This document shows, in pieces, positions 51,801-63,254 of a DNA stretch of 64,000 nucleotides. Position numbers and translations under genes: made by a program. This DNA is from Ovis canadensis. Taxonomy: Eukaryota > Chordata > Mammalia > Artiodactyla > Bovidae. The notes beneath the pieces are model-generated. The model was given only the letters and a program-made list of their open reading frames with translations. It ran no database searches and had not been told where the DNA came from. The stretch covers positions 34,636,501 through 34,700,500 of the forward strand of contig NC_091255.1 in assembly GCF_042477335.2 (NCBI RefSeq), read 5' to 3'. Within the stretch, counting starts at the first letter, position 1. The number at the start of each line of letters is the position of its first letter.

Positions 51801-54800
51801 AGTAGGGAAATCTGATGCATTTTATATAATATTCCAATGTAAGCAGTTAAAAAAATATTTCATCAGTTAATGGCTGAAGTGTTAGTACTTATCCAGAATG
51901 CTTCTTTATCCTACATTAATAGAAAACTCAAGTGGTACTATGCTTTCGAGTAACTGCCATATATATTTACATTAAAGTGAACTATTTTGACCAATTTGCT
52001 TTAATTTTCAGAGATTGCTTTGCATAAATCCACCCCTGTTTGAAATCTATCAAGTCTTGTTAAGCCCAACACAACATCATGTAGCACTTATAGGAATAAA
52101 AGGACTTATGATATTAGAATTACCTAAAAGATGGGGAAAGAATTCTGAATTTGAAGGTGGAAAATCAACAGTGAATTGTAGGTAAGTTGTATTTCCATTT
52201 AGTGATTATCTGTATAATTTGTAATACATGCAGAAAATTCCTTAAAATCAGTGGTTCTTACGGTGTGTTTGCTACTATTGAAACATCAGTGTACGGTAGT
52301 TAGTCTGCACATTGGCTTCTTGTGATAATGACTTTTATAGTATATATGATATATATAGTATATGTATATTTTGCTTAGATTACCACATTGCTGTCTCATT
52401 GGAAGTCAGGCTGTTTTATCAAGTAGGTTGAAATAAGATGCTTTAAAAGCAGTTATTATCTGTAAGCCAAACAGTTTTCTCATAAGTATAACTTAGTTTT
52501 GTATTTTTTTTTCTTTGTCAACAAATCTTGAGAAATGAGTGTGTGAAAAATCTGAAAAGAAAATAAGGTAGAAACATACTTTTAGCTCCACAACCCTTAG
52601 GTTGGGCCTCCTTGAAAATGTTTCTTTTCTAAGTCTGTTTCATATCCACAATAGGAGTGACAATAACTGCCTTTGTATTTTCTATACAAAGTTACTAAAA
52701 GGATAAGTTACTCTGTCTAAAATCACTGGTACTCTGTAAAATACAGATTAGAAAATATTTGATTCTTTGATACTGGTTGGTAGATGCTTTGAATGCTGTC
52801 TCAGCAAGATGTTTGAAAAAGGAATTTAAAGGAAAGAGCAAAAAGCGTTGAGATAGGTTTTCCTTTAGAAAGTTTTGGAAAATTGCTGTCTTTATTTTAG
52901 TACCACTCCCGTTGCTGAGAGATTTTTCACCAGTTCAACCTCTCTGACTCTGAAGCATGCTGCCTGGTATCCGAGCGAGATGCTAGAGCCCCACATAGTG
53001 CTGTTAACGTCAGACAACATCATAAGGTAAGTCTGTATCTTACAGTTTTGTGAGTGGGAAGATTCCCTTAATTGCCAGTTAACAGCTTGGAAAAACTATC
53101 TGATGGCTGCTATAACCTGTTCTCCATCATGGGAGCAGTGTTCAGCTGCCCTAGCTTACATGTCTTAATTACTGTTGTTCCCTCTCAGCTAGTCTTTCTG
53201 CCTCCAGTCTCTCCATTCCCAATCTAACTATTAAAATAATCTCCCTAAAACTGGTTTTACCATTTCACTCTTTTGGAGGTGATACAGCGTAGAGAAAAAG
53301 AGAATTTAATTGGGAAGTGAGAGATTTGAATTCTTTGTCCCAATGTCACTTCTGTCTTTGGAATGTTAAAAAACAACAACTTGGGCATCTGTTTCTAATT
53401 TGTCAAATGAGCAGGTTTGATTTGATCATTTCTAAAGCTGCTTTCCAGGTTTGTGTTGTTAGGATTAAATGCCCTCGTCCTACAGAGATTGATATTACCG
53501 GTTAACTTTCTGAATCTGCCTTATGTAAAAAGTTTGTGAGATGACTAGACAAGGTGTATACAGCTAAGAACTGAAGTACAGTGGTTGGGGAAGGCTGATA
53601 TAAGGAATTTTGGTAAGGGCAGAGACTATTTCTTCATGTACCAAGGAAGCCTTTTTGGGTTGCTTCAGAACAAATGAAGTAGGCTACTTTTGTCAGTAAC
53701 AGCCAGATCTTTGGCAAATTGTTGTAATGACTGGTAGGAAAATTCTCAAAAACTGACTGGGTGGGAAGGAAGGAGCAACTTTGGGAAATAAAAGAGAATT
53801 TTAAGTGCTGGCTTTCTTCTCTTTTGATTGCTAGAATTTACTCTCTGCGTGAGCCCCAGACGCCGACTAAGGTCATTGTACTTTCAGAAGCAGAAGAGGA
53901 AAGTCTAATACTCAACAAAGGGTAAGTTTTTATTTCTGTCGTTAAATTTTTTTAAAATTGGTTTATTGGGATTGTGAATGCAATTTTAAGATTATAAGAT
54001 TTTCCAAAGGTGACTTTAGCATGGTTTTTGGTAATATGAGAAATAAGAAAAAATAGGTGATATGAGTAGGTAATAAGAAGTTACAAATCTGAAAGTTACT
54101 CTGCTAGCTTGATCTTTTTTCAAGAAAGTTCAAAACTGTGAGTAGCCAAAACTTAGTCCCTGTTGTATCATGAATAAGAGAATGAATTATAATATTTCAA
54201 AGTCACAGAAAAAGTGGAAGGGGAGAGTGTTGGGCTGGAGGCCTGCCAGCTTTTCACTCAGTATGGATGAGCAGATTGCTGTACCCCAGAAGCTGGAGTG
54301 GACCATAGACTGCCTTCTGCTTCTCATGTGACCCTGGCTTATGTTAGTTTTCTTGCCCACTGCAGAGCAAGTTCCTGGCTAGTTTGACCAGTAACAATCA
54401 CCCTTTGAACTTACAAACTCCCTTCCTCTGGCCTCCTGCTCAGTCTTTCTGGTGATTACCACATCCTGTCACCCCACAGTGTGTATGTGGAGTGAAGCCT
54501 GTAGTACCAATATTTCTGGAAGTTCCAACTAGTTCTTTTCATGTCTTCATAATGGTCATATCTAACAGTCTATTTTTGTTTTGCTGTTATTCCTTTGAAT
54601 ATTGTACATATAGCTATTATGTATGTGACAGTTTCAATATCTGAAGTCTTGGCAAGGCGGGGATCTAAATCTGTGTTTGTTCTTCCTCCTGTCCTGTAAT
54701 CACAGCCACTTCCTCCTGTGGTTGCTGATCTCATTGTGCACTTGTGTTTACTTGATCTTAATGTTTGGAAATGTCAAGAGTCCAAGCTGGGAGTATGTTC

Positions 54801-57800
54801 TTCCAGAGAGGAATTTCTTCTGCTTCTGTTAGGAGTCAGAAGTTGCCACTAGCCTGGGACCACATTAATTCTCATTAATGAATTAATTAATTCATTAGTC
54901 CCAGAACTGCAAGTTTTCAGTCAGATGACTTTCATGTCTTATACAGCCTTAGCTTCCTAAAGCCCCATCCATCCATCTCCACGATGGGGAAACACCTGCG
55001 AATTGCTAGGTCCTGTTCTGGTGTCGGCAGAGCGTTTCCGTAGCTTCTCCGCCTTTGCCAGACTCACTGTCTAGCTGAGAGGCTATAGAGCAAGCACAGT
55101 TGTTAAGAGCTTTGGCTCTGGTGTCAGCACCTGTACTCCAGTCTTAGCTCTGCCACTTACCAGTTGTGGCATCTGGCAAGTTATTCAGTTTCACTTGGTC
55201 TCATTTCCATGACTATATATTCCATGAATGTAAAAAGTAGTGACCACTGGGGACTTCCCTGGTGGCCCAGTGGTTGGGAATCCAACACACAGTGTGGGGG
55301 CCACAGGTTCAGGCCTTAGTCAGGGAACTAAGATCCCGCATGCCATGGAGCATCCAAGCCCGTGCAGCCAACCGCTGAGCGCATGTGCCACAGCTACAGA
55401 GGCTGTGCGTTGCAAAGAAGGATTCCACGAGCTACAACTAAGACCTGACACAGCAAATAAATAAATAACACTTAAAAAAAAAGAAGTCACCATTTACTTG
55501 GATTATTGTACAGAATAAATGAGATCATGCATAGAAAGTGCCTAACATGGCACAGAATAAGTACTCATTAATTGATATCTTCTATCATTATTATTAGAAA
55601 TATTACTGTATTAAGTCCCAGTTAGGTTTGGATAGCTTTAGGTCTTTTTGAAATAACCGATGTGTCTGTTTGTTTCCAGTCATTGTCCTAATTGTTTAGT
55701 TTAACTCTCAGGCAGTTCTTTTAGGCTGGATTTGAGGATTCCTCATGGTGGCCAGATGGTAAAGCGTCTGCCTGGAATGCAGGAGACCCGGGTTTGATTC
55801 CTGGGTCAGGAAGATCCTCTGGAGAAAGAAATGGCAATCCACTCCAGCACTCTTGCCTGGAAAATCCCATGGACGGAGAAATTTGATACAATCTTTGAGG
55901 GTTTCCCTGGTGGCTTAGAAGTTAAAGCGTCTGCCTCCAATGTGGGAAACCCGGGTTCATTCCCTGTGTCGGGAAGATCCCCTGGAGAAGGAAATGGCAA
56001 CCCACTCCAGTATTCTTGCCTGGAGAATTCCATGGACAGAGGAACTTGGTAGGCTACAGTCCACGGGATCACAAAGAGTCGGACACGACTGAGTGACTTC
56101 ACTTCACAATACCATATACCTTTCCACGTAATAAAGGAACTAAGATGTACTTATCACACCTTGGAATGATGTTGACTGTCTCAAAAGCTGTATGAAATTG
56201 TGGTTTTATTTTAACCATGTTCATTACCTTTGTATTAAACTGAATCTTTTTGAAAAACCAATTATAGAAAATTTTTAAAATAATAAAATAGCATGTTTTA
56301 TCATTTATTTTTCCTGATTATAAAGGTAATGTATATTTTTGTAGAAAATAGGGAAAACTGGAGAAAAGTATTAAGAAAATGAAATATAAAATTTCCTATA
56401 GTGTGATCATAATATTGCACCGGAGTGCTGCTTTTGATATAAATCAGGTAATTCTACTTCCCTACTCTCCATACTTCACTTCCTAGAGAGGCCATGGCCT
56501 GAAGGCCTACGGGTCTGCCCGCTTACTGCACGCTTCCGCCTCAGTCCTCCTACCGCCTTGGCTCTGAGCTCCAGCCACTCAGCCTTCTTGCAGTTCCTCA
56601 CAGTCTGCCTCAACTACTCCTCCTTAACTACTGCTCCACATAACCACAGACTCACTGCCTTACTTCCTTCAAATCTTTGCTCAAATATCACCTTATCAGA
56701 GCCTTTCCCAGGTCACCTGAAGTAGCACCTCCATCAGCACCCCCTTCCCCTGCTTTATTTTTCTTCATAACATCTTTTTCTGATTTTATGTTATCTGATT
56801 GTATCTTCTCTGTTGACATCTTTTTCGTTAGAGGGCAGGGCCTTTGTTTAATTCACTGAGGTTTCCCAGAACCTACAGTGCCTGGCATAAAGGAGATACT
56901 TAGTAAATATTTGTGGACTGAATGCATCCTACTGCTAAGAAATAACTATGGAGTCTTTGTATTCTTCTGTTTCTTTTCTGTATTGATGCTTGCCTGTATG
57001 GGTGTATTTTCACTATTTGTGTGACTGTGTATTTAAGCAGTTTATATAGTTCTGTGGTCTGCTGCTTTCATTTAATCTTACTAGCCTTTTCCAGCATTGT
57101 TTAACATTCTTCATAATCGTAACTTTGTCTTCTCACTCCATTGAATACAAATTCCACCCCACCTGCTGTTATTGGAAGTTTTGTTTTCATTTTGGTTTTT
57201 AACTTTCTTTTCAGAAGGGCCTACACTGCATCTCTGGGAGAGACAGCAGTTGCGTTTGACTTTGGGCCATTGTCAGCAGTCCCGAAGCACATATTTGGAC
57301 AAAAAGGCAAAGAAGAAGTAGCAGCTTACCCTCTGTACATCTTATATGAGAATGGGGAGACTTTCCTTACATACATTAGTCTGTGGCACAGGTAAGCTGA
57401 GGGGGAACCCACCTGCAGTGAAAGTTGAGCTTGTGCTACAGTATAGATTGTCATGGTTGGACCCGGGGTCCATGTTTACGAGTTTGTGGAAATATTGCAG
57501 CCTTTCAGTGCTGGCTTGCCCATTTTGGAGAAGTTTGTACAGATCATTTGACCTCTTTTTCTTCATATTATTTGGGTGAGTTCTATAGAATAATCCCTTA
57601 AGTTAGGCTGGATTTGTGTTCACAAAGTCTAGTCAATCAAAAAGTATTTACAGATGGTCCCCAACTTAGTCAGACTTACGATTTTATGATGGCACAAAAC
57701 CAGTTATATTCAGGAGAAACTGTACTTTAAGTTTTTCATTTTGATTTTTTTCCCAGGATAGTGATAGTCAGTTGATAGCTTCTTGTGATGCTGGGCAGTG

Positions 57801-60800
57801 AGCATAGCTCCCAGTCAGCCACACTATCAGAAAGGTAAACAGCTGACACACTTACAGCCATTCGTGTATCACTCTCAGTATAGTACTCAATAAATTAGAG
57901 ATATTTAACACTTCACTATAAAATAGGCTTCATGTTAGACGAGTTTGCCCAATTGTAGACTAATGTGAATGTTCCGAGCACATTCAAGGTAGGCTCGGCT
58001 AAGCTATGATGTTTGGTAGGTAAGGTGTATTAAATCCTTTTTTGACTTAAAATATTTTCAACTTAACAATGAATTTTTTGGAATGTAACTCCACCTTAAG
58101 TCGAGGAAGATCTGTATCATGGATCTTATGTGAACAAGGTACCATGGGGATGGTGAGACATGGTAATCTGGTCTTTTAATGTCCCAGTTGTGGGGAAGAG
58201 ACATACATAACCAAGGAAAGGTAATGATTTAGACTATATTCATGGTACATAAAAGCTCAGAGGAAGGAGAGATGATTCTGACTGAAGAAGTTAAGGAGAT
58301 TTTCATAGAGAAGGACTGTGTCATATGGAACTTAAGGCTTTAATGCAGGATTAAATGAAGCATCAATGACCATTTTAGTCAGAAGTGCAGCTTTGAAGTC
58401 AAGTATGAAAATAGGCAAGTGCAAGTGTCGTTCAAGGTCCCAGTGATTAAACACTTGGGACTAGAGCTGAAGATTCAGGTAGGGAGCATTTAGGGATAAA
58501 CCTGGAGGTATCTGTCCAGGGAAAACTCAGTAGTTAAGGGATGTGGAGTTTTTTCTGTAGGGACAGGGTAGTAGGAAGACAGTGATGGTTTCTAAACAAG
58601 GATAAAACAGTTGGCTGGAAAGGGACTGGAACACAGGGACTTCTAAAGAAACTTCCAAAATTTAGCTTACAGTCTTCAAGAGTTTAAACTCTGGTGGTAA
58701 TGTGAGGGAGAGATGAACATAGTAAATACTACGAAGGAAGGGTCAATAAGACTTAGTTGTTCTTTGGATAAGAGAGTGAGGCATTGACACAAATAGGTCA
58801 GGAAAGGCAACTAATTTGAAATAAATAATTCCAGTAATTTGAAAGTATTCCATGGACAGTTGGAAATAGAGGACTAGTGAGAAAACTTCTGGTAAGAGAG
58901 TCAGTAGAGTATAAGAATTCTGGGAAAGTTCGTAATTAGGCATAGGGCCCAAGTCTGAACATCATGATTTATTTATAAATCAGCTCAATAGATATTTATT
59001 CAGGGCTCAATATGTAGCAGAATGTGGGAATACAAGATAAAAGGCAGAGTCCCTGCTGTGTGGTTCCTTGTTCATCAGAAAGTCATGCTGCAAACCAAAA
59101 CCATCGTACAACCTGAGTACAGTGGTGAAGGCATAAACCACAGTGAACTGAGGGCTGGCCCCTCTCGGCCTCTGCACTGTTGACAGGGGCTGCCCTGTGG
59201 GGCAATGCTCAGCAGCATCTCTGGCCTCTAGACACCAGTAACCTGTCCCCGTCCTCCCAGCTGTGGCAGCCACACATGTCTCCAGATGTCACCAGTGGCC
59301 CCCTAGGGACAAAATTATCTCCAATAGAAAAGCACCAAAGAGGTGGAAAGTGAAAAAGTGGGGACATTGGGAATAGACCAAATTTTTAATCAGTGTCTGA
59401 TAGCTGGAGACAGAGTCAAAAAGGGTTTTAAGTGATAGGTATGGTCTTCTGTCAACATTTCCCGAGGATGTTTTCACTCTTTTTTTAGCCCTGGGAGTGT
59501 GGGCAAGCTGTTGGGCCCGTTGCCCATGCATCCTGCTGCTGAAGATAACTATGGCTATGATGCTTGTGCTGTGCTCTGCTTGCCGTGTGTCCCTAACATC
59601 CTGGTGATTGCTACTGAATCAGGAATGCTGTATCACTGTGTTGTGCTGGAGGGGGAAGAAGAAGATGACCAAACAGTAAGTCGGGCGATCGTGGGCATAT
59701 TCGTATCTCCAACACTGGGGACAGTTCTTAGAATGGTATGAAGGCTTCGTACAGGAGGAATTTTATACTTGACATGTGTGTGTGTGTGCTCAGTTGTGTC
59801 TGACTCTTTGCCACTCTGTGGACTGTAGCCCGCCAGGCTCCTCTGTCCCTGGGATTCTCCAGGAAAGAATACTAGAGTGGGTTGCCATTTCTTCCTCCGG
59901 GGGATCTTCCTGACCCAGGGATCAAACCCATGTCTCCTGTGTGTCCTGCATTGCAGGCCGATTCTTTACCTGCTGAGCTACGTATCTGGCACTTATTTTG
60001 GAATTTTATATCTGGCACTATTTTGGAAACTTAACACTCAAAATTAATTGAAGCCCACTCTAAATACTTAAACTGAAAAAAGTTAGGATGTAGCCAGCTT
60101 ATTTGGTCCAGCAGCCTACATGTTTCTTAACTTTAAACTGCTACGTTTGGTGACAGATGTAAAGAACCTTTGAATAACTGAATTGGCTCTTCTCTAAATT
60201 TGTGTGTTTACATCTTCCCAAGAGCAGAGAAGCCTTTTATTCTCTTTTAAGAGTAACAAAGCACAGTGTTGGAATGGAGGGTGGAATTAAGAAAAGTTTG
60301 GAAACACTGTTTGATACAGCTTTTTGCTTCTGTTTTTAGTTGTGTACATTTTCAAAGGAATATGAAACACTAAAGTTACAGTGCAGGTTTTTGTTTGTTT
60401 GTTTACAGTCAGAAAAGTCCTGGGACTCCAGGGCTGACCTCATTCCGTCTCTGTATGTGTTTGAGTGTGTTGAGTTGGAGCTTGCCCTGAAACTGGCATC
60501 TGGAGAGGATGAGCCCTTTGATTCTGACTTTTCTTGTCCAATCAAACTTCACAGAGGTAAAGTGTTCACTAAATTTAGTTCTTATGTCTCATTATATTTA
60601 TACAAGATTATCACAGACCATTCCTATGTAATTTGTTTTTTTGTGTGGTTCCAGCCTTTAAAATTTTGAGTAGGTTCTTTTGGCCTTTTAGCCACGACAT
60701 TATACTATAGATTCAAGAAAAGCAAATTTCCCAAGTTTTCATTCAGATCGTGGTCTTCAGGCTGGATCAACTCAGATTTATAATAGTCATTTTTTCCCCT

Positions 60801-63192
60801 GGTCTAATCAAAAGTAGGTTCATTATTCAAATTGTTAAATGTATGCAAACTTGAATAAACTATAAAAATAAATTTTAAAATAAAGTGATAATATACTTGT
60901 ATTAAGATATCTCTTTAAAATACCTTTCTTCGTTTGAGAACATACCATCTTGTTATACCCAGACCCATGTGAGTGCTACCTTTTTTTTTTTCTTTTGCTT
61001 TTACTTATCTGAGTTGGCTCCAGAGCTTTCTGGCGGCTTATCTCTTCATCTAGGGAGCTCTTGGCTAAACTGCTGAGACAGTCACAGTGTGTCACCTGTG
61101 TCATTCAGACTCAGAGTGGTTGAGTGGAAGGAGCTGGTAACTAGGAGTCTGGAGTGTCCTAGGTCTCAGTTAGAGCTCTAACATTAATTGGCTCTGTAGT
61201 ATTGGACATTTTTTCAGCCTCTCTGATCATTAATTTTTCTCACCTAAAAATAATAAGGATAACATCAGATGATCTCTAAAGTCCCTTCTGACATAAAAAT
61301 CCTATAATCCTATTTGCTCCTCAACTTTCTTCTCTAGGATCTAGGTATCTTCCCTGTGAAGAATGAGGAACAAAAGCTTCCTCAGTCGGGAATAATGGGG
61401 TGAACCTTTCATAGTTTTCCTCTCTTAGTCCAGAGAAAGGGAATTCAATCCTGAAGCAACCTGACCTAATCTGCTGACAGTCTTATTAGCCAATTTGCCC
61501 AGGTTTGGTAATACTGGCTTCAGTATAATCTAACATTTAAGAGCATAGTAGCCTTTATATAATAAACCAGCAAAGAGAACTCATTGGGCATGTCTAGTCT
61601 CTAACTGGAGAGATATAGTCTAAATATTAAGTCTCAGAACTTTGCTTTATAGATGAGGAAATTGAGACCTAGTGAGGTAAAGTCACATAAACTAATTGGT
61701 TTCCTTATAGATACATACGTCTTGGGGAAATCTTAATTGTAGGCTTTTTTCTTGATTCTTTGAATAAGAGAACATTTTCATATATGAAACTAATGAATTT
61801 TTCACTCATTCATGTTTGTACTTAAAGCATATTACAATCACTGAAACATTCCCAGATTTTTAATGACGTAAATGAATGGCTTATGTTACCACATATCTTG
61901 TCAGGGGTGTCTAGCAAATTTACGACTGCAGTTACAAGTATTTCCTTTTTTCATAATAGATTCTGTCACATCCACATATTAGGGTTTTTCTGTTGACTTC
62001 AGCACCACAGACACATTTCAAAAAGCCATTTTAAATAATAGGAAACCTAATGAGATGATTTAAGCTTTGGAAGTCCCAAATTAAGGTGTGAGCAAATAAA
62101 AAGAAACTTTTCAGTACTTTATTGTTCAGAGAGATGATTACCATAGAGATTGCCAGAAGCCTTTTTTTTTTTAACTGTTCATAACATAATGCTATTTTCA
62201 GAGGTGTTATGCAGAACCCCAACATATAAACACATAAAAATAATATTTACTTACTATAAACTCAGCAGTAAGAAAGAGGATGTTAGATAAAAGAAAAATT
62301 TGGTTTAGGAGCTTATGGTTGACAGTTGCCATCTTAAATCAGCTTTAGTATATATATATTTTTTAATATCTTGTTTTCATTGTTTAATGTTTTAAAAATC
62401 CTGAGTCACAGGGATAAATATAAATAATAAATATTCATCTTTTAGTTTAATGATAGTGTTACTGATAACTAGGGCTAAAACAATAGAGGAAAAAATAGAG
62501 AAATTTTCATTAAAATTATGTAATAACTGCTCATATTTCTTGGTGTAAATAGAAATACAAAAATTATATCTAAAATTTCAACAAACAGTTCTCTGTAAGT
62601 CAACGTTATCAGGACAAGTAAAACTGCACGTTTCACACCTGACTTACCATCTGTGACAGGACTGTTCACTAAGCTGCTGTGCTGGAGGAGTGCAGTAGCT
62701 TCAGCAGTTTCATGTAAGTAGACGTGTGCAAGCACAGGTTTTTACAGAGCTAGAGCCTTTCTTACCGTTTTATTTTGAAAACTAAATAAATGCAGAGATG
62801 GACAGAAAGGCATAAGTCAGTTCCTTGATAGCAAGTGTTTATGTTCAGTGAACTCTGTGTTAATACTTGGAAAAAGAACATATTTGTAATGAGTTTCTTA
62901 ATTATACTTTTAAAACGTATTTGAAAACTAAAGTCATTTTTTTAAATTCCCAAACCCCTGACATAGTGCCACAGTATGAAGGTCCTGTTGACCTTGCATC
63001 ACTTCCGTCATCACCAGATGCATTTGTGGCCTACTCGGGTGAATTCTCTTAGTTTTCTAATGGCTTCCTTTATATTGTTGTTTCCATTTTCAGATCCCAA
63101 GTGTCCTTCAAGATACCACTGTACTCATGAAGCTGGTGTACATAGTGTTGGGCTAACTTGGATTCATAAACTTCACAAGTTTCTTGGGTCAG
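48836..63192 (+). CDS. NUP88: Nucleoporin NUP88, first eight coding exons (3' part outside the window)
   Basis: NUP88 sits on the cytoplasmic face of the nuclear pore with NUP214 and NUP62 and takes part in CRM1-dependent export. Exons: 48836-49135, 52012-52181, 52901-53026, 53835-53921, 57215-57391, 59489-59675, 60409-60556, 63094-63192; GT/AG borders and phases all fit, giving 431 codons plus one base of about 741 in human. The start ATG sits in AAGATGG and begins [20 protein letters not shown]. The part present is the N-terminal beta-propeller ([64 protein letters not shown]); the C-terminal coiled coil lies beyond the window. A serine/proline-rich stretch ([14 protein letters not shown]) differs from human. 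The frame is intact. Confidence 0.96.
50023..50310 (-). mobile_element. CHR-2-type SINE, antisense
   Basis: From a T/A-rich tail (TTTATTTTTATTTTTGGTTG) to GTACCCACTAGGGAAGTCC. TAAAATTT at 50015-50022 and 50311-50318 is a likely short target-site duplication. NUP88 intron 1. Confidence 0.85.
50400..50555 (+). repeat. L2 LINE 3' end
   Basis: GCAGGCACCAGGGCAGGGTT, TTTTGTATTCCCAGTACTTC and GTGTGCCTGGAACATATGAA are L2-like; diverged. Confidence 0.5.
50560..52005. other. NUP88 intron 1, 3' half, nothing recognised
   Basis: A/T-rich DNA with an A/C-rich patch at 50640-50760 in which TGAATAGTAACTTTAAAAAC occurs twice (about 50634 and 50697), a small direct duplication. No named repeat or coding signal. 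Confidence 0.4.
55085..55600 (+). repeat. MIR SINE split by a younger SINE
   Basis: MIR at 55085-55249 (GTTAAGAGCTTTGGCTCTGG, TGCCACTTACCAGTTGTGGC, GGTCTCATTTCCATGACTA) resumes after about 55484 with GTACAGAATAAATGAGATCA and AGTGCCTAACATGGCACAGA. NUP88 intron 4. Confidence 0.75.
55250..55483 (+). mobile_element. CHR-type SINE inside a MIR
   Basis: GGGACTTCCCTGGTGGCCCA head, CAGGGAACTAAGATCCCGCA, long GC/CA-rich body, AATAAATAAATAA plus A-rich tail. Confidence 0.85.
55737..56107 (+). mobile_element. Two tandem Bov-tA SINE copies
   Basis: First at 55737-55880, cut within the BovA unit after CCCATGGACGGAG; second at 55898-56107, complete, starting GGGTTTCCCTGGTGGCTTAG and ending GACTGAGTGACTTCACTTCA. 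About 17 bases lie between. Confidence 0.87.
56250..57140 (+). repeat. L1M-type 3' UTR pieces around an L2 3' end
   Basis: L1M-like at 56250-56430 and 56990-57140; L2 at about 56500-56935 (CAAATCTTTGCTCAAATATC, GAGGGCAGGGCCTTTGTTTA, CAGTGCCTGGCATAAAGGAG). The L2 part is clear, the L1M parts less so. Confidence 0.55.
57649..58116 (+). mobile_element. Non-autonomous TIR DNA transposon with TA duplication
   Basis: Element 57651-58114 (464 bases). It starts CAGATGGTCCCCAACTTA and ends TAAGTCGAGGAAGATCTG, 14 of 18 terminal bases complementary, flanked by TA on both sides (57649-57650, 58115-58116), as for Tc1/mariner-superfamily (pogo/Tigger-like) elements. No transposase frame. I recognise the sequence as an old mammalian repeat but cannot name the subfamily with certainty. 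NUP88 intron 5. Confidence 0.75.
58120..59180. other. NUP88 intron 5, unrecognised part
   Basis: About 1 kb of purine-rich (GGA/AGA) intronic DNA without a repeat family I can name and without coding character. Confidence 0.4.
59160..59335 (-). repeat. MER20 DNA transposon, antisense
   Basis: GTTGACAGGGGCTGCCCTGT, GCAGCATCTCTGGCCTCTAG, TGTCTCCAGATGTCACCA follow reversed MER20. It ends about 150 bases before NUP88 exon 6. Confidence 0.7.
59775..59984 (-). mobile_element. Bov-tA SINE, antisense, with TG repeat
   Basis: (TG)n then CTCAGTTGTGTCTGACTCTT, CCTCTGTCCCTGGGATTCTC, CTTCCTGACCCAGGGATCAA and the reversed tRNA-like end. NUP88 intron 6. Confidence 0.87.
60557..63093. other. NUP88 intron 7, mostly unique AT-rich DNA
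   Basis: About 2.5 kb. A MIR-like segment is at 61110-61320 (GAGTGGTTGAGTGGAAGGAG, CAGCCTCTCTGATCATTAAT). The rest is AT-rich with no feature that I can support. Confidence 0.45.
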
Positions 63193-63254
63193 GTGAGTTT
63201 TTGTGCTTTTCAGTATGTTTCATAGAGTCTATCAAAAATTAGTTTGGAACAGAA

